Shown: positions 17,473 through 26,959 of the stretch, one piece after another | How the letters are laid out: the number at the start of each line of letters is the position of its first letter | Numbering within the stretch: the stretch's first letter is position 1 | From: Gemmatimonadota bacterium | GTDB lineage: Bacteria; Latescibacterota; UBA2968; GCA-2709665 | NCBI GenBank assembly: GCA_028877215.1 | Contig: JAPPFJ010000002.1 | Coordinates: 1-64,000, forward strand | Reading direction: 5' to 3' | DNA length: 64,000 bases | Notes under the pieces: generated by a model | Told to the model about the DNA's origin: nothing | The model's database searches: none | The model's input: the letters and a program-made list of their open reading frames with translations, nothing else | Made by a program: the position numbers and the translations under genes

Positions 17473-19377
17473 ATGAGCCTGGTTTTATTCTCGGCATTTG
17501 CAACAGTACTCGCAGCACTTCTGTTGATCTTCAGGCGCGCGGCAAGCGCGGGGACCCCTGATTTCGGGGACGGGTTCGCGCGCCACGGCGTGGCGGCTCC
17601 GGTGTGTCGTGCACGTGGCGTAGCGGCAACGTCAGACGGCGACGGGCGGCCGATCGTGCTGGCGTGGCCGATGGACCACCGGGGTTGCGGGTCGATTCTC
17701 GTGATCGACGCCCGGTCGGGCGAGGTGGAGCAGATTCCGACTCCGTTCGGGATGGCCTCCACGCCCTTCGCCGTTCTGTTGTCCACGCGTAACCGGTTCT
17801 ATTCGTATTTCGACAAATTCGTGGAGTTCGACGCCGAATCCTGCCGATTCACGTTCTGGTCCGACGCGCCGCCGAGATTCGCCATGTCGTTTACAGAAGA
17901 CGATAACGGCACGGTCTGGACGTCCGCGTATCCCAACTGCGAATTGCTGAGCTTCGATCCGGACAGCCAAAAACTGGAGAACCACGGCCCGCTCAACCAT
18001 GAGAATTGGCCGCAGTACCCGAGGACGATCGCGGTGGACAGTTCCGGGTGGGTCTATGCGGGCATCGGCGCCACCCGCGGGCAGATCGTTTCATTCAATC
18101 CGGCAACAGGCGAACGTGCCGCGTTGATACCCGAGTCCGACCGCCGGCACGGCTCATCGACCGTCTACCGGGGCGTGGACGGAAAAGTGTACGGGACACC
18201 ATTCGATACGGGTCCGTGGTTGGCGCTGCACGAAGGCGCGGTGACGCCGGTGGACGCGCCCGCCGCCGAGCGGCCGATCATGGCCGGCGTCCAGGAGGCG
18301 GTCCTGGACAATTTCCCGGATGGCTTGTCGCTCGATGAGATCAACCTTCCGGAGAAGTTCGTCCAGGTCAGCGAGGCGGGAACACCAAGGCGGCTGGAAA
18401 TCGACTATGAGTCGGAGGGATCCCCCATCCTGTCGATCGCGGAAGGACCCGATGGCAAAATCCACGGTTCGACCGGGCATCCGCTGAGGTTCTATACGTA
18501 CGATCCGGAGGCGGATGCGTTCACCCACCACGGTCTGTTGGACCTGATCGGACACCTGAACGCGCTCGCCGTTCAGGGCGAAAAGATCTACTGCGCGGAG
18601 TACGCGGACGGCAGGCTCTGGGAATACGACCCCGCGCGGCCGTGGGACGATCGGGCGCCTGAGGACCCGAACCCCAGGGTTTTGATATCCGTGAACCCCA
18701 CAATTATCCGCCCGCACGCGCTGCTGGCGCACCCGGACGGGCGGCGGTTGATCATGACGGGAACGCCGGGCTATGGCTTGACGGGCGGAGGGATGCTGAT
18801 CTGGGATACCGGGTCCGGGAGCCATACGCTGTTGACCCACGAGGACCTGATTCCCGCCCACAGCACGGTATCGATTGCGGCGCTGCCGGACGGGAAGATC
18901 GTGTGCGGGACGACGATAAGTCCCGGAACGGGAGGGGAGACGCACGCGAAGGAGGCGGAATTCTACATTCTGGATCCGGATGAAGGCCGCGTGCTGTTTC
19001 GCGAAGTGGTTGTGCCCGGCGCCACGGTGATTCCGGACATGCTCCTGGGTCCCGACGGATTGATCTACGGCCTGGCCGCCGGATCCGCATTCTTCGTTTT
19101 CGATCCCGGGTCGCGCGAGGTCGTCCACTTCGAGGCGAAGCTGCCTTACGGCGACCTGGCGGGGCAACAGGCCCCCAGGATCATGGCGACGGGTCCCGAC
19201 AACGGGATCTACGCGCTCTTTCGCAACGCGATCGTTCGGATCGAACCGGGTTCGTTCGAACACGCGGCGCTGGGAACACCCCCGGTGAATGCGAACGCGG
19301 GCATTGTCATTCGCGCGGGCAGGCTCTATTATACCCACAGATCGGAAGTCTGGAGCTTCCGGATTCCGGGCTGCTAG
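17473..19377 (+). CDS. membrane-anchored or exported beta-propeller protein
   Basis: A 634-residue protein. The first ~20 residues (SLVLFSAFATVLAALLLIF followed by RR) form a signal anchor or signal peptide. The rest is built of repeating beta-strand units such as GRLWEYDPARPW, RFYTYDPEADAF and SFNPATGE, spaced as in SMP-30/NHL/PQQ-type propellers. Propellers of this kind often bind ligands or act as lyases or lactonases outside the cytoplasm; no catalytic residues can be assigned. The ATG at 17473 has GGAGG at 17462-17466; longer starts lack a site. Its stop codon overlaps that of the convergent isomerase gene in a shared CTAG (19374-19377). Confidence 0.7.
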   Translation: MSLVLFSAFATVLAALLLIFRRAASAGTPDFGDGFARHGVAAPVCRARGVAATSDGDGRPIVLAWPMDHRGCGSILVIDARSGEVEQIPTPFGMASTPFAVLLSTRNRFYSYFDKFVEFDAESCRFTFWSDAPPRFAMSFTEDDNGTVWTSAYPNCELLSFDPDSQKLENHGPLNHENWPQYPRTIAVDSSGWVYAGIGATRGQIVSFNPATGERAALIPESDRRHGSSTVYRGVDGKVYGTPFDTGPWLALHEGAVTPVDAPAAERPIMAGVQEAVLDNFPDGLSLDEINLPEKFVQVSEAGTPRRLEIDYESEGSPILSIAEGPDGKIHGSTGHPLRFYTYDPEADAFTHHGLLDLIGHLNALAVQGEKIYCAEYADGRLWEYDPARPWDDRAPEDPNPRVLISVNPTIIRPHALLAHPDGRRLIMTGTPGYGLTGGGMLIWDTGSGSHTLLTHEDLIPAHSTVSIAALPDGKIVCGTTISPGTGGETHAKEAEFYILDPDEGRVLFREVVVPGATVIPDMLLGPDGLIYGLAAGSAFFVFDPGSREVVHFEAKLPYGDLAGQQAPRIMATGPDNGIYALFRNAIVRIEPGSFEHAALGTPPVNANAGIVIRAGRLYYTHRSEVWSFRIPGC

Positions 19378-20138
19378 ACCATAAGCGCCTGCCACAGGGC
19401 TTTGTAGTAACGCAAGAGCCGTTCCGGCTCCGGGCTGTCGGGGATTTCGGCCAGGGTATATCCGTCGTATCCTTCGGCTTTCAGCAGCCCGAAGAGTTCC
19501 CGCCAGGGGTATTCGGCGTTGTGCAATTCGTTGATGTGGACGAGACCGAGCCTGTGTTTCAACAGGTCGAAGCCGCTCCTGACCGAGCCGTCAACGACGT
19601 CCTCCGGGTTACAGTTCCAGCAGATGTAGACGTTGTCGTGGTCGGCATGGTCGATGATCGAGCGCATGCGCCGGGGTTCGCACGTGTCTCTGCCGTGGAC
19701 CTCAACGCGAATCTGTACGCCCAGGTCCACGGTTGCTTCGCCGCATTCTCCCAACGCGCGCCCGATCTGTTCCAGGGTCTCTTCTTCCGGAATGCCCTTG
19801 TCCGTCTGCAGCGCGTTGGGACGCACCTTGACGCCGGAGCAGCCCAGGTCCGCCGCGAGTCTCGCGTATTCGACGGTCCCGTCGATGTTCCGGCGCACGG
19901 TCTCCGGGTCCGCGTCATGGTACTCGTAGACGCTTCCCAGGCCGACGATGTCGACTTCCGCGTCTTCGAACCGACGTCGGACAGCGCTCCGTTCGGCGGC
20001 TGAAAGCGCGATCTCCACGCCGTGTGCGTGGGTGGTGCGAAGTTCGACGCCCCGGATTCCCGTGATGTGGCACATGTCGATCAGTGTGGGGACATCCCAG
20101 TCTTTCGCGATCTGATAGGTGACGATTCCAAGTTTCAT
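19374..20138 (-). CDS. sugar phosphate isomerase/epimerase family TIM barrel
   Basis: A 254-residue AP-endonuclease-2-type TIM barrel. Metal-ligand positions typical of xylose-isomerase-like epimerases are visible: GVELRTTHAHG, VEVHGRDT, and the final GYTLAEIPDSPEP strand. These enzymes isomerise keto- and aldo-sugars or inosose and often sit beside Gfo/Idh dehydrogenases. The ATG at 20138 has AAGGAG nine bases upstream; the frame continues to 20183 through a repeat fragment, which argues against the longer start. Substrate unknown. Confidence 0.85.
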   Translation of the reverse strand: MKLGIVTYQIAKDWDVPTLIDMCHITGIRGVELRTTHAHGVEIALSAAERSAVRRRFEDAEVDIVGLGSVYEYHDADPETVRRNIDGTVEYARLAADLGCSGVKVRPNALQTDKGIPEEETLEQIGRALGECGEATVDLGVQIRVEVHGRDTCEPRRMRSIIDHADHDNVYICWNCNPEDVVDGSVRSGFDLLKHRLGLVHINELHNAEYPWRELFGLLKAEGYDGYTLAEIPDSPEPERLLRYYKALWQALMV

Positions 20139-20157
20139 CCGGTAGGCTCCTTTCGTG

Positions 20158-20190
20158 CCTCGCCTGCAGAGCGACTCTGTCAACGGACTG
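20158..20190. repeat. MITE-like family A, right-end fragment
   Basis: CCTCGCCTGCAGAGC is followed by the right inverted end GACTCTGTCAACGGACTG (20173-20190). Only about 33 bp are present, just upstream of the isomerase gene. Confidence 0.6.
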
Positions 20191-20405
20191 TCAGGAATGC
20201 GATTTCAAGATATCGGCTCCCGGCCGAATGTCAACGCCTTTGTATTTCGCGAACAGCGCCGTCCACTGCGCGTCCTGTCCTGATGACGCTTCACCGCATG
20301 GGCAACGGCCGAGGGTAACGCGTTCCGCACGTGAAGACCATTCGCTTTTCCTGCAGAAGACTCCATGCAGGACCAGGCGCCGAATAACGAAAACCAGAGG
20401 GATGG

Positions 20406-20924
20406 ATGAGCCTTCCGGATTCTGAACTCGCCGCAGGGTTTCAAATACGACGGGCGGCTTCGGGAGATATGGAGCGCGTGGGTGAGATCGCCCGTCAGGC
20501 GTGGCAAAGGATCCACGCGAGTACCGCAGAAATCATGGGAGAGGAAATGCACGCCGTGCTGTGCGCGAATTGGGAGGATGAGAAAACGGCCGCAGTCCGC
20601 CGCCACTGGGAGGCGCATCCGGAGTGGTTCCGCGTTGTCGTTGCCACACAGACGGGGCGTGTGGCTGCATTCCTGACGTTTTCGATCGATCAGAGGAAGT
20701 CCCTTGGCAGAATAACGAACAATGCCGTTGCGCCCGAAGCACAGGGCAGGGGGCTCGGTACGGCGATGTATCGCTACGCCCTGGATTGCTTCAGGTCTGA
20801 GGGTCTGCGCTTTGCGTGCGTGGGTACGGGTCTGGACGAGGGTCACGCCCCGGCGCGCCGCGCATACGAGAAAGCGGGTTTCAACATTGCCCAACACCAG
20901 GTAACGTATTATCAATACCTGTAA
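20406..20924 (+). CDS. GNAT family N-acetyltransferase
   Basis: A 172-residue acetyltransferase. The acetyl-CoA site is GRGLGTAMYRYAL after NNAVAPEAQ (around residues 103-125), and the C-terminus has ARRAYEKAGF, the usual motif B helix. The substrate is unknown; an amino-group donor such as an amino acid, peptide or drug is typical. The ATG at 20406 has a modest AGAGGG site. It precedes the epimerase cluster by about 80 bases in the same direction. Confidence 0.8.
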   Translation: MSLPDSELAAGFQIRRAASGDMERVGEIARQAWQRIHASTAEIMGEEMHAVLCANWEDEKTAAVRRHWEAHPEWFRVVVATQTGRVAAFLTFSIDQRKSLGRITNNAVAPEAQGRGLGTAMYRYALDCFRSEGLRFACVGTGLDEGHAPARRAYEKAGFNIAQHQVTYYQYL

Positions 20925-21003
20925 GTCTTAATCCGAATACAATACCGGTTCGCGGGGTTTTGTCAGCCGGCGAATACGATTCCCAATTACAGGAGTATGA
21001 TCC

Positions 21004-21648
21004 ATGAAAGTACTGATTACATCGGCGGGGACGGCGCTTGCCGAGGCATTGGCGGCGGATCTTTCGCAGCAGCACGAGGTGAGGTTGACCGACGTCTCGG
21101 GCGTCACCACGGAGTTTCCCTTTCGTCAGTGCGAGTTGGGCCACGATGGCGAGACGGAATCGCTGGTGGAAGGAATCGATGCGATCGTGCATGTCGCGGA
21201 ACTGCCCCAAGGCCAGCATAGCGTCGAGCGCGAGATCGATTTCCAGACGCGCTGTACGTACAATCTGATGGTTGCCGCAAGGGAGAAAAACGTCGGCCAC
21301 GTGGTGTACCTCAGTTCGCTGAGCCTTTTCGAGACATGCGATCCGAACTGGAACGTGACGGAGCAATGGGCGCCGAGGCCGTCCACGGACGCGGGACCTA
21401 TGGGGAAGTACCTGGGTGAATTCACGTGCAGAGAATTCGCACGGGAACACTCGGTGCGCGTGACGTGTTTGCGACTCGGGGAAGTCGGCGGCGAAGGCGA
21501 CGCCGCTTTGTCGGTGAAGGACGCGGTCAGGGCCATCGCATCGGCACTTTCGATAGACGGGCCGATGTGGCGGGTGCTGCACGTGCAGTCCGAGGTCGAA
21601 GACGCGAGGTTTCCCATCGGCCAGGCCAAAAGTGCCCTCGGCATCTGA
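21004..21648 (+). CDS. NAD(P)-binding epimerase-like protein, divergent
   Basis: A 214-residue short Rossmann-fold protein with the extended-SDR shape (AIVHVAELP, VVYLSSLSLFE). The nucleotide loop ITSAGTALAE does not match GxxGxxG, and the usual YxxxK is not found: Y135 is followed by LGEF. It may have lost catalysis or use another mechanism. AGGAG lies just upstream of the ATG. It is followed after 32 bases by the first of three tandem epimerase paralogs, to which it is only distantly similar. Confidence 0.65.
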   Translation: MKVLITSAGTALAEALAADLSQQHEVRLTDVSGVTTEFPFRQCELGHDGETESLVEGIDAIVHVAELPQGQHSVEREIDFQTRCTYNLMVAAREKNVGHVVYLSSLSLFETCDPNWNVTEQWAPRPSTDAGPMGKYLGEFTCREFAREHSVRVTCLRLGEVGGEGDAALSVKDAVRAIASALSIDGPMWRVLHVQSEVEDARFPIGQAKSALGI

Positions 21649-21680
21649 ATCATCAATTCCGCGTGACCCTGGTGACGAAA

Positions 21681-22403
21681 ATGAAAGTCGTGATTTACGG
21701 CGGCAACGGGATGTTGGGGCCGCACGTCGTAAAGGCGCTTGAAGGGCGCGTGTCCCTTCGGATGACGGATCTGGAGCCGTTCGAAACGTCCCACGAGATG
21801 ATGCCCGTGGACGTGGCGGACCCTGTGGGCGTCATGCGCGCCGCGGAAGGGATGGACGCGATTATCAACCTGTCCGTTTTGCGGCCGCATCGAAAAATCG
21901 CGTTCGACGTGAATACCCTGGGATGCTACAACGTGATGCGCGCGGCCGTGAGGAACGGGATCCGGCGCGTGATCAACACGGGGCCGTACTTTACCGTACA
22001 GGGCGACCCCTACAGGGACTGGGACTATAACATCGGTCCGGACGTGCCTCCCAGGCCCGGGACGGGTCTGTATGTGCTGTCCAAGGGATTGGGCCAGGAA
22101 ATCTGCCGGATCTTCGCCTCGAACTTCGACGTGTACGTGCTGTGTTACCTGTTCTGGAGTTTTCGGGGTCACGACCCATCCTCCCAACCGGTTCGCGACC
22201 GGCCATTTCTTGTGACGTGGCGGGATGCCGCCGGCGCGTTCCTCCCCGGACTGGAAATCCCGCTGGAGCGTCTGCCGTCGCGTTGCGAGGTATTCAATAT
22301 TCTCGGCGACCGGCCGCACGGGCACTTTACAAACGCGAAGGCCAGACGGATCCTGGGGTGGCAGCCGAGGGACGGGCTCGAATACACGTACATTAAGAGA
22401 TAG
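21681..22403 (+). CDS. NAD(P)-dependent epimerase, tandem copy 1
   Basis: A 240-residue Rossmann protein with GGNGMLGPHV (G7 to G13) for NAD(P) and a YxxxK pair at Y131/K135 within YVLSKGLGQE. The extended-SDR family includes sugar-nucleotide epimerases and dehydratases; this version is short and lacks a large C-terminal substrate domain. The ATG at 21681 has only a weak upstream site. It is the first of three consecutive genes of identical length; by hand count copy 2 differs at about 29 of 240 residues. The function of the array is unknown. Confidence 0.8.
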   Translation: MKVVIYGGNGMLGPHVVKALEGRVSLRMTDLEPFETSHEMMPVDVADPVGVMRAAEGMDAIINLSVLRPHRKIAFDVNTLGCYNVMRAAVRNGIRRVINTGPYFTVQGDPYRDWDYNIGPDVPPRPGTGLYVLSKGLGQEICRIFASNFDVYVLCYLFWSFRGHDPSSQPVRDRPFLVTWRDAAGAFLPGLEIPLERLPSRCEVFNILGDRPHGHFTNAKARRILGWQPRDGLEYTYIKR

Positions 22404-22502
22404 ACAGCCGGGAATCCGCGGGCCGGCGCCGGTAGATCGTACGGCCCGCGGCGAACGCTGCGGATGTCCGGGCGCGGGGTATACACACGATAGGAGATGA
22501 GA

Positions 22503-23225
22503 GTGAGGGTTGTAATTTATGGCGGCAACGGCATGCTGGGGCCGCACGTCGTAAAGGCGCTTGAAGGGCGCGTGACCCTTCGGATTACGGATCTGGAGCC
22601 GTTTGAAACGTGCCACGAGATGATGCCCGTGGACGTGGCGGATCCGGAGGCCGTCATGCGCGCGGCGGAAGGGATGGACGCGATCATCAACCTGTCGGTT
22701 CTGCGGCCGCATCGCAAGACCGCGTTCGACGTGAATACCCTGGGATGCTACAACGTGATGCGCGCGGCCGTGAAAAACGGGATCCGGCGCGTCATCAACA
22801 CCGGGCCGCACTTTACCGTGCAGGGCGAATCCTACGCGGACCTGGATTATCACATCGGTCCGGATGTGCCCCCCAGACCGGGAACGAACCTGTATGCGCT
22901 TTCGAAGGGGTTGGGCCAGGAAATCTGCCGGATCTTCACGTCGAATTTCGACGTGTACGTGCTGTGTTACCTGTTCTGGAGTTTTCGCGATCACGACCCG
23001 TCCTCTCAACCGGTTCATGACCGGTCATTCATGGTGACGTGGCGGGATGCTGCCGATGCGTTCCTCCCCGGACTGGAAATCACACTGGAACGTCTGCATT
23101 CAAGATGCGAGGTATTCGATATTTTCGGCGACCGGCCGCACGGGCACTTTACGAACGCGAAGGCCAGGCGGATCCTGGGGTGGAAACCGAGGGACGGACT
23201 CGAATACACGTACACGAAAAAATAG
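22503..23225 (+). CDS. NAD(P)-dependent epimerase, tandem copy 2
   Basis: A 240-residue paralog of the gene at 21681. It keeps GGNGMLGPHV and YALSKGLGQE. The GTG at 22503 is preferred: GGAG lies six bases upstream and the protein then aligns end to end with copies 1 and 3; the ATG at 22497 directly abuts the site. The upstream spacer resembles the one before copy 3, so the duplicated unit included the intergenic DNA. Confidence 0.8.
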   Translation: MRVVIYGGNGMLGPHVVKALEGRVTLRITDLEPFETCHEMMPVDVADPEAVMRAAEGMDAIINLSVLRPHRKTAFDVNTLGCYNVMRAAVKNGIRRVINTGPHFTVQGESYADLDYHIGPDVPPRPGTNLYALSKGLGQEICRIFTSNFDVYVLCYLFWSFRDHDPSSQPVHDRSFMVTWRDAADAFLPGLEITLERLHSRCEVFDIFGDRPHGHFTNAKARRILGWKPRDGLEYTYTKK

Positions 23226-23325
23226 GCAGCCGTGAATCCGCGGACCGGCGCCGATACATCATTCGGCGCGCCGCGAGCGGCGTGGACGTTCGAATATCGA
23301 GGCATGCACACGATTGGAGATGGTA

Positions 23326-24048
23326 ATGAAGGTCGTGATCTATGGCGGCAACGGGATGCTGGGGCCGCATGTCGTTAAAGCCCTGGAGGAACACGTTTCG
23401 CTTCGGATAACGGATCTGGAACCATTCGAGACCCCGCACGAGATGATCCCCGTGGACGTCGCGGACCCGGATGCCGTCATGCGCACGGCCGAGGGAATGG
23501 ATGCAATCATCAACCTGTCGGTCCTGCGGCCGCATCGAAGAGTCGCATTCGACGTGAATGCACTGGGGTGTTACAACATCATGCGCGCGGCGGTCAAACA
23601 CGGGATTCGTCGCGTCATCAATACGGGCCCGCATTTTACCGTACAGGGGGCGCCCTACGAGGCGTGGGACTACGGGATCGGCCCTGACGTGCCGCCGATG
23701 CCCGGTACGAACCTGTACGCGCTTTCAAAGGGGCTGGGACAGGAAATCTGTCGGATCTTTACGGCGCATTGCGACGTTTACGTTTTGTGTTTTATGTTCT
23801 ACATCTTCAGAGATCACGACGCGTCGACCGAGCCGGTTCGGGACTGGTCGTTTCTGGTATCGTGGCGCGACGCGGCCGCGGCGTTCTTTCCGGGGCTGAC
23901 CATCGAACTGGACCGGTTGCCTTCGCGGTGCGAGGCCTTCAACATTTTCGGCGATCGCCCGCACGGACAGTTTTCAAACGAGAAGGCAAAGCGGATTCTG
24001 GGGTGGCAGCCTTCAGATGGGCTCGAATACACGTATTTGAAGAAATAG
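23326..24048 (+). CDS. NAD(P)-dependent epimerase, tandem copy 3
   Basis: A 240-residue paralog, more diverged than copies 1 and 2 (for example FMFYIF in place of YLFWSF, and SNEKAKRILGW near the end), with the same NAD(P) loop and YxxxK pair. The ATG at 23326 has GGAG at 23316-23319. The next gene, gcvPA, starts 37 bases after the stop, so the array may be read through into the glycine dehydrogenase genes. Confidence 0.8.
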   Translation: MKVVIYGGNGMLGPHVVKALEEHVSLRITDLEPFETPHEMIPVDVADPDAVMRTAEGMDAIINLSVLRPHRRVAFDVNALGCYNIMRAAVKHGIRRVINTGPHFTVQGAPYEAWDYGIGPDVPPMPGTNLYALSKGLGQEICRIFTAHCDVYVLCFMFYIFRDHDASTEPVRDWSFLVSWRDAAAAFFPGLTIELDRLPSRCEAFNIFGDRPHGQFSNEKAKRILGWQPSDGLEYTYLKK

Positions 24049-24085
24049 GTACGTTTCCACCGTTTCAATATACGAGGTTATGCTT

Positions 24086-25423
24086 GTGAATTATGCACCG
24101 CATACGGATCAGGACATTCGGACGATGCTGGATACGATCGGGATCGATTCAATGGAGGCGCTCTTCGATCCCGTCCCGGAGTCCCTGCGGTTGGCTTCGC
24201 TGGACCTGCCTTCCGGCATCAGCGAGATGGAGGCCATTCGACAGATCGAGGAACTCGGCCGCGCGGCGCGGGAGCAGGCCCCGGAGCTGTCGTTCGTGGG
24301 CGGCGGCGCCTACGAGCACTTCACGCCCAGCGTCGTCGACGCGATGATTTCACGCGGCGAATTCTACACGGCATATACGCCCTATCAGCCGGAGGTGAGC
24401 CAGGGTACGCTGCGGGCGATTTTCGAGTTCCAGACCATGGTCTGCGAGTTGACCGGTATGGAGGTGGCCAATGCCTCCATGTACGACGGCGCATCCGCCC
24501 TGGCGGAAGCGGTAATGATGGCGGTCCGAATCAACGACGGTACGCGGGTACTGCTGCCGCGCAGCCTGCACCCGTTCTACCGGCGTGTCGTGGAGACTTA
24601 CGTTCGGGGTATTGGACTGGAACTGGTGGAGATTCCCTGGACGGACGCCGGAACCGTCGACATCGAGCTGGTCGAGGCGGAGCTGAATGACGATACCGCC
24701 GCGGTCGTGGTGCAGAATCCGAATTTCCTGGGTGTGCTGGAACCGCTGGACGCGATGGGCAGCCTGTTGCAGGACCATCCGTCTGCCTACGTGGCGTCGG
24801 TGAATCCGATTTCCCTCGGGGTGATACGGCCGCCGGGAGACTTCGGAGCTGACATTGTGGTCGGCGACGGTCAGCCGCTGGGCCTGCCGTTGTCCTACGG
24901 CGGCCCGTACGTGGGTATGTTCGCCACGCGCGAACGGCATGTTCGACGAATGCCCGGTCGCGTGGTCGGACAGACGACCGACGTAGACGGAAAGCGTGGG
25001 TTTGTGATGACGCTCCAGACGCGCGAACAGCATATTCGCCGGGAACGCGCAACGTCGAACATCTGCACGAATCAGACTTTGTGCGCGACGGCCGCGACAG
25101 TCTATTTGGCGTCGCTCGGGCCCGATGGCCTGCGTGAAGTCGGCATGTTGAACTGGAACCGAAGCCACGAAGCAGCGTCCGCGCTGTGCGCCATCGACGG
25201 GCTTTCTCTGAAGTTTTCGGGCGCGTCGTTCAACGAATTCGTGGTTGAAGCGCCCTGTCCTGCGGGCGAAGCGCTCAAAGCGTTACGGAAAAAGGGAATT
25301 GCCGGGGGTATCGATCTGGGGCGCGTCTATCCGGAACTGGACCGGTGTGTTCTGGCGTGCGTAACCGAAACGAAGACCGGTGCGGACGTGGCTCGCCTGG
25401 TTGACGCGTGGAGAGACATTTAA
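24086..25423 (+). CDS. gcvPA: glycine dehydrogenase (decarboxylating) subunit 1
   Basis: The 445-residue N-terminal half of the split P-protein of the glycine cleavage system, which with subunit 2 decarboxylates glycine and passes the aminomethyl group to lipoyl-GcvH. NYAPHTDQDIRTML at the start and SYGGPYVGMF and RMPGRVVGQT in the middle are typical. The GTG at 24086 is favoured because it gives the usual M-x-Y-x-P-H-T start with GAGG eight bases before; the ATG at 24080 would have a two-base spacing. The stop TAA shares its last base with the ATG of subunit 2. No gcvT, gcvH or lpd is in the window. Confidence 0.92.
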   Translation: MNYAPHTDQDIRTMLDTIGIDSMEALFDPVPESLRLASLDLPSGISEMEAIRQIEELGRAAREQAPELSFVGGGAYEHFTPSVVDAMISRGEFYTAYTPYQPEVSQGTLRAIFEFQTMVCELTGMEVANASMYDGASALAEAVMMAVRINDGTRVLLPRSLHPFYRRVVETYVRGIGLELVEIPWTDAGTVDIELVEAELNDDTAAVVVQNPNFLGVLEPLDAMGSLLQDHPSAYVASVNPISLGVIRPPGDFGADIVVGDGQPLGLPLSYGGPYVGMFATRERHVRRMPGRVVGQTTDVDGKRGFVMTLQTREQHIRRERATSNICTNQTLCATAATVYLASLGPDGLREVGMLNWNRSHEAASALCAIDGLSLKFSGASFNEFVVEAPCPAGEALKALRKKGIAGGIDLGRVYPELDRCVLACVTETKTGADVARLVDAWRDI

Positions 25424-26874
25424 TGGACAGGGATCTGCTGATTTTCGAAAGAGGCGAAAGCGGGCGCCGGTGCACGAGGTTTCCGGACGCGGGCGACGCG
25501 GTGGTACCCATTCCCGACGGGATTTACCGGAATAACGCGCCCGCACTGCCGGAAGTCAGCGAGCTCGAGCTGGTGCGCCATTACGTGAATCTTTCGTCCA
25601 TGAACTTCAGTATCGATACGGCGTTTTACCCGCTGGGTTCCTGCACGATGAAGTACAATCCCAAAGTACACGAACGCGTCGCGCGCCTGCCCGATTTCGC
25701 GGGATTGCATCCCTTTGCGGACGAGACGGCGTCGCAGGCTGCGTTGCGCGTCCTGTGGGAGATGGACGGAATATTGAGGGCCGTTACCGGAATGGACGGG
25801 TTTACGTTTCAGCCTGCCGCGGGCGCACAGGGGGAATTTGTCGGCATTTCGCTGATCGCGGCGTACCATCGCGAGAATCAGGACGACAGGCAGGTTGTGC
25901 TGATTCCGGATTCCGCACACGGAACGAACCCCGCGACAGCGGCGATGTGCGGCTTCCGGGTGGAGACGCTGAAATCCACCGACCGGGGAACAGTGGACGT
26001 GGCGGACCTGAAGGCCAAGATGAATCACCGGGTCGCGGGATTGATGCTGACCAACCCGAACACATTCGGCGTATTCGAGGACGAAATCCAGGACATTCAG
26101 CAGGTGGTCCACGACGGGGGAGGCCTGCTCTATTACGACGGAGCGAATTTGAACGCATTCCTGGGACAATGCAGGCCCGGGGATATGGGTTTCGACGTTG
26201 TCCACATCAACCTGCACAAGACCTTCACGACCCCACACGGCGGCGGCGGCCCGGGGTCCGGACCCGTCGGCGTGAAAGACGCGTTGCTTCCTTACCTGCC
26301 GCTCCCCGTCGTTACGAACGCAGGAGGCCGCTTCGAATTGGACTACGATCGGCCGCGGTCGATCGGAAAGGTCAGTACGTTCTACGGGAATTTCGGCATG
26401 GTGATTCGCGCGTACATCTATGCCAGAATGCTGGGTGCGGAAGGGATGCGGCGCACGAGCGAGATGGCCGTCCTGAACGCGAATTACATCGCCAGCAGGC
26501 TGGACGGGTATTACGACCGCCCCAAGTCCGCGCAGCCCATGCACGAAATGGTGTTCTCGGCGTCGCGGCAGAAGAGGTCCAGCGGGGTCAGCGCTCTGGA
26601 TATCGCCAAGAGACTGATCGACTACGGCCATCACCCGCCAACGATCTATTTTCCTCTGCCCAGGGTAGCGCCCGAGGCGATGCTGATCGAGCCCACGGAG
26701 ACGGAAAGCCTGGAACAGCTTGACGAGTTCATCGAAGCCATGATTCAGATCGCCGCGGAGGCGGAAGAAGACCCCGACCTGTTGCACCACGCGCCTCACC
26801 ACACACCCGTCCGGCGGCTGGACGAAGCAACGGCCGCGCGGAAGCCCGTGCTGCGGGTGACGGAGGGCGAATGA
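25423..26874 (+). CDS. gcvPB: glycine dehydrogenase (decarboxylating) subunit 2
   Basis: The 483-residue PLP-bearing half of the split P-protein. The Schiff-base lysine is K266 in NLHKTFTTPHGGGGPG; PLGSCTMKYNP and DSAHGTNPATA are family signatures. The one-base overlap TAATG with gcvPA indicates translational coupling and equal expression of the two subunits. A strong bidirectional terminator follows at 26903-26939. Confidence 0.95.
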   Translation: MDRDLLIFERGESGRRCTRFPDAGDAVVPIPDGIYRNNAPALPEVSELELVRHYVNLSSMNFSIDTAFYPLGSCTMKYNPKVHERVARLPDFAGLHPFADETASQAALRVLWEMDGILRAVTGMDGFTFQPAAGAQGEFVGISLIAAYHRENQDDRQVVLIPDSAHGTNPATAAMCGFRVETLKSTDRGTVDVADLKAKMNHRVAGLMLTNPNTFGVFEDEIQDIQQVVHDGGGLLYYDGANLNAFLGQCRPGDMGFDVVHINLHKTFTTPHGGGGPGSGPVGVKDALLPYLPLPVVTNAGGRFELDYDRPRSIGKVSTFYGNFGMVIRAYIYARMLGAEGMRRTSEMAVLNANYIASRLDGYYDRPKSAQPMHEMVFSASRQKRSSGVSALDIAKRLIDYGHHPPTIYFPLPRVAPEAMLIEPTETESLEQLDEFIEAMIQIAAEAEEDPDLLHHAPHHTPVRRLDEATAARKPVLRVTEGE

Positions 26875-26902
26875 GTTCCCCGGGCAGATTCGCATCAGAC
26901 GC

Positions 26903-26939
26903 AAAAAAAGGGCCGCGATATCCATCGCGGCCCTTTTTT
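26903..26939. terminator. bidirectional rho-independent terminator
   Basis: GGGCCGCGAT (26910-26919) pairs perfectly with ATCGCGGCCC (26924-26933) across a four-base loop. Seven A lie on the left and six T on the right, so it ends both gcvPB and the convergent VOC gene. Confidence 0.92.
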
Positions 26940-26959
26940 CATCAGGTTTCAACGACGCT

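Noticed and set aside
21126..23018. Minus-strand frame of 630 codons across the epimerase array
   Set aside because: It mirrors the tandem copies in the antisense frame and has internal repeats for that reason only; the forward proteins carry GGNGMLG and YxxxK motifs.
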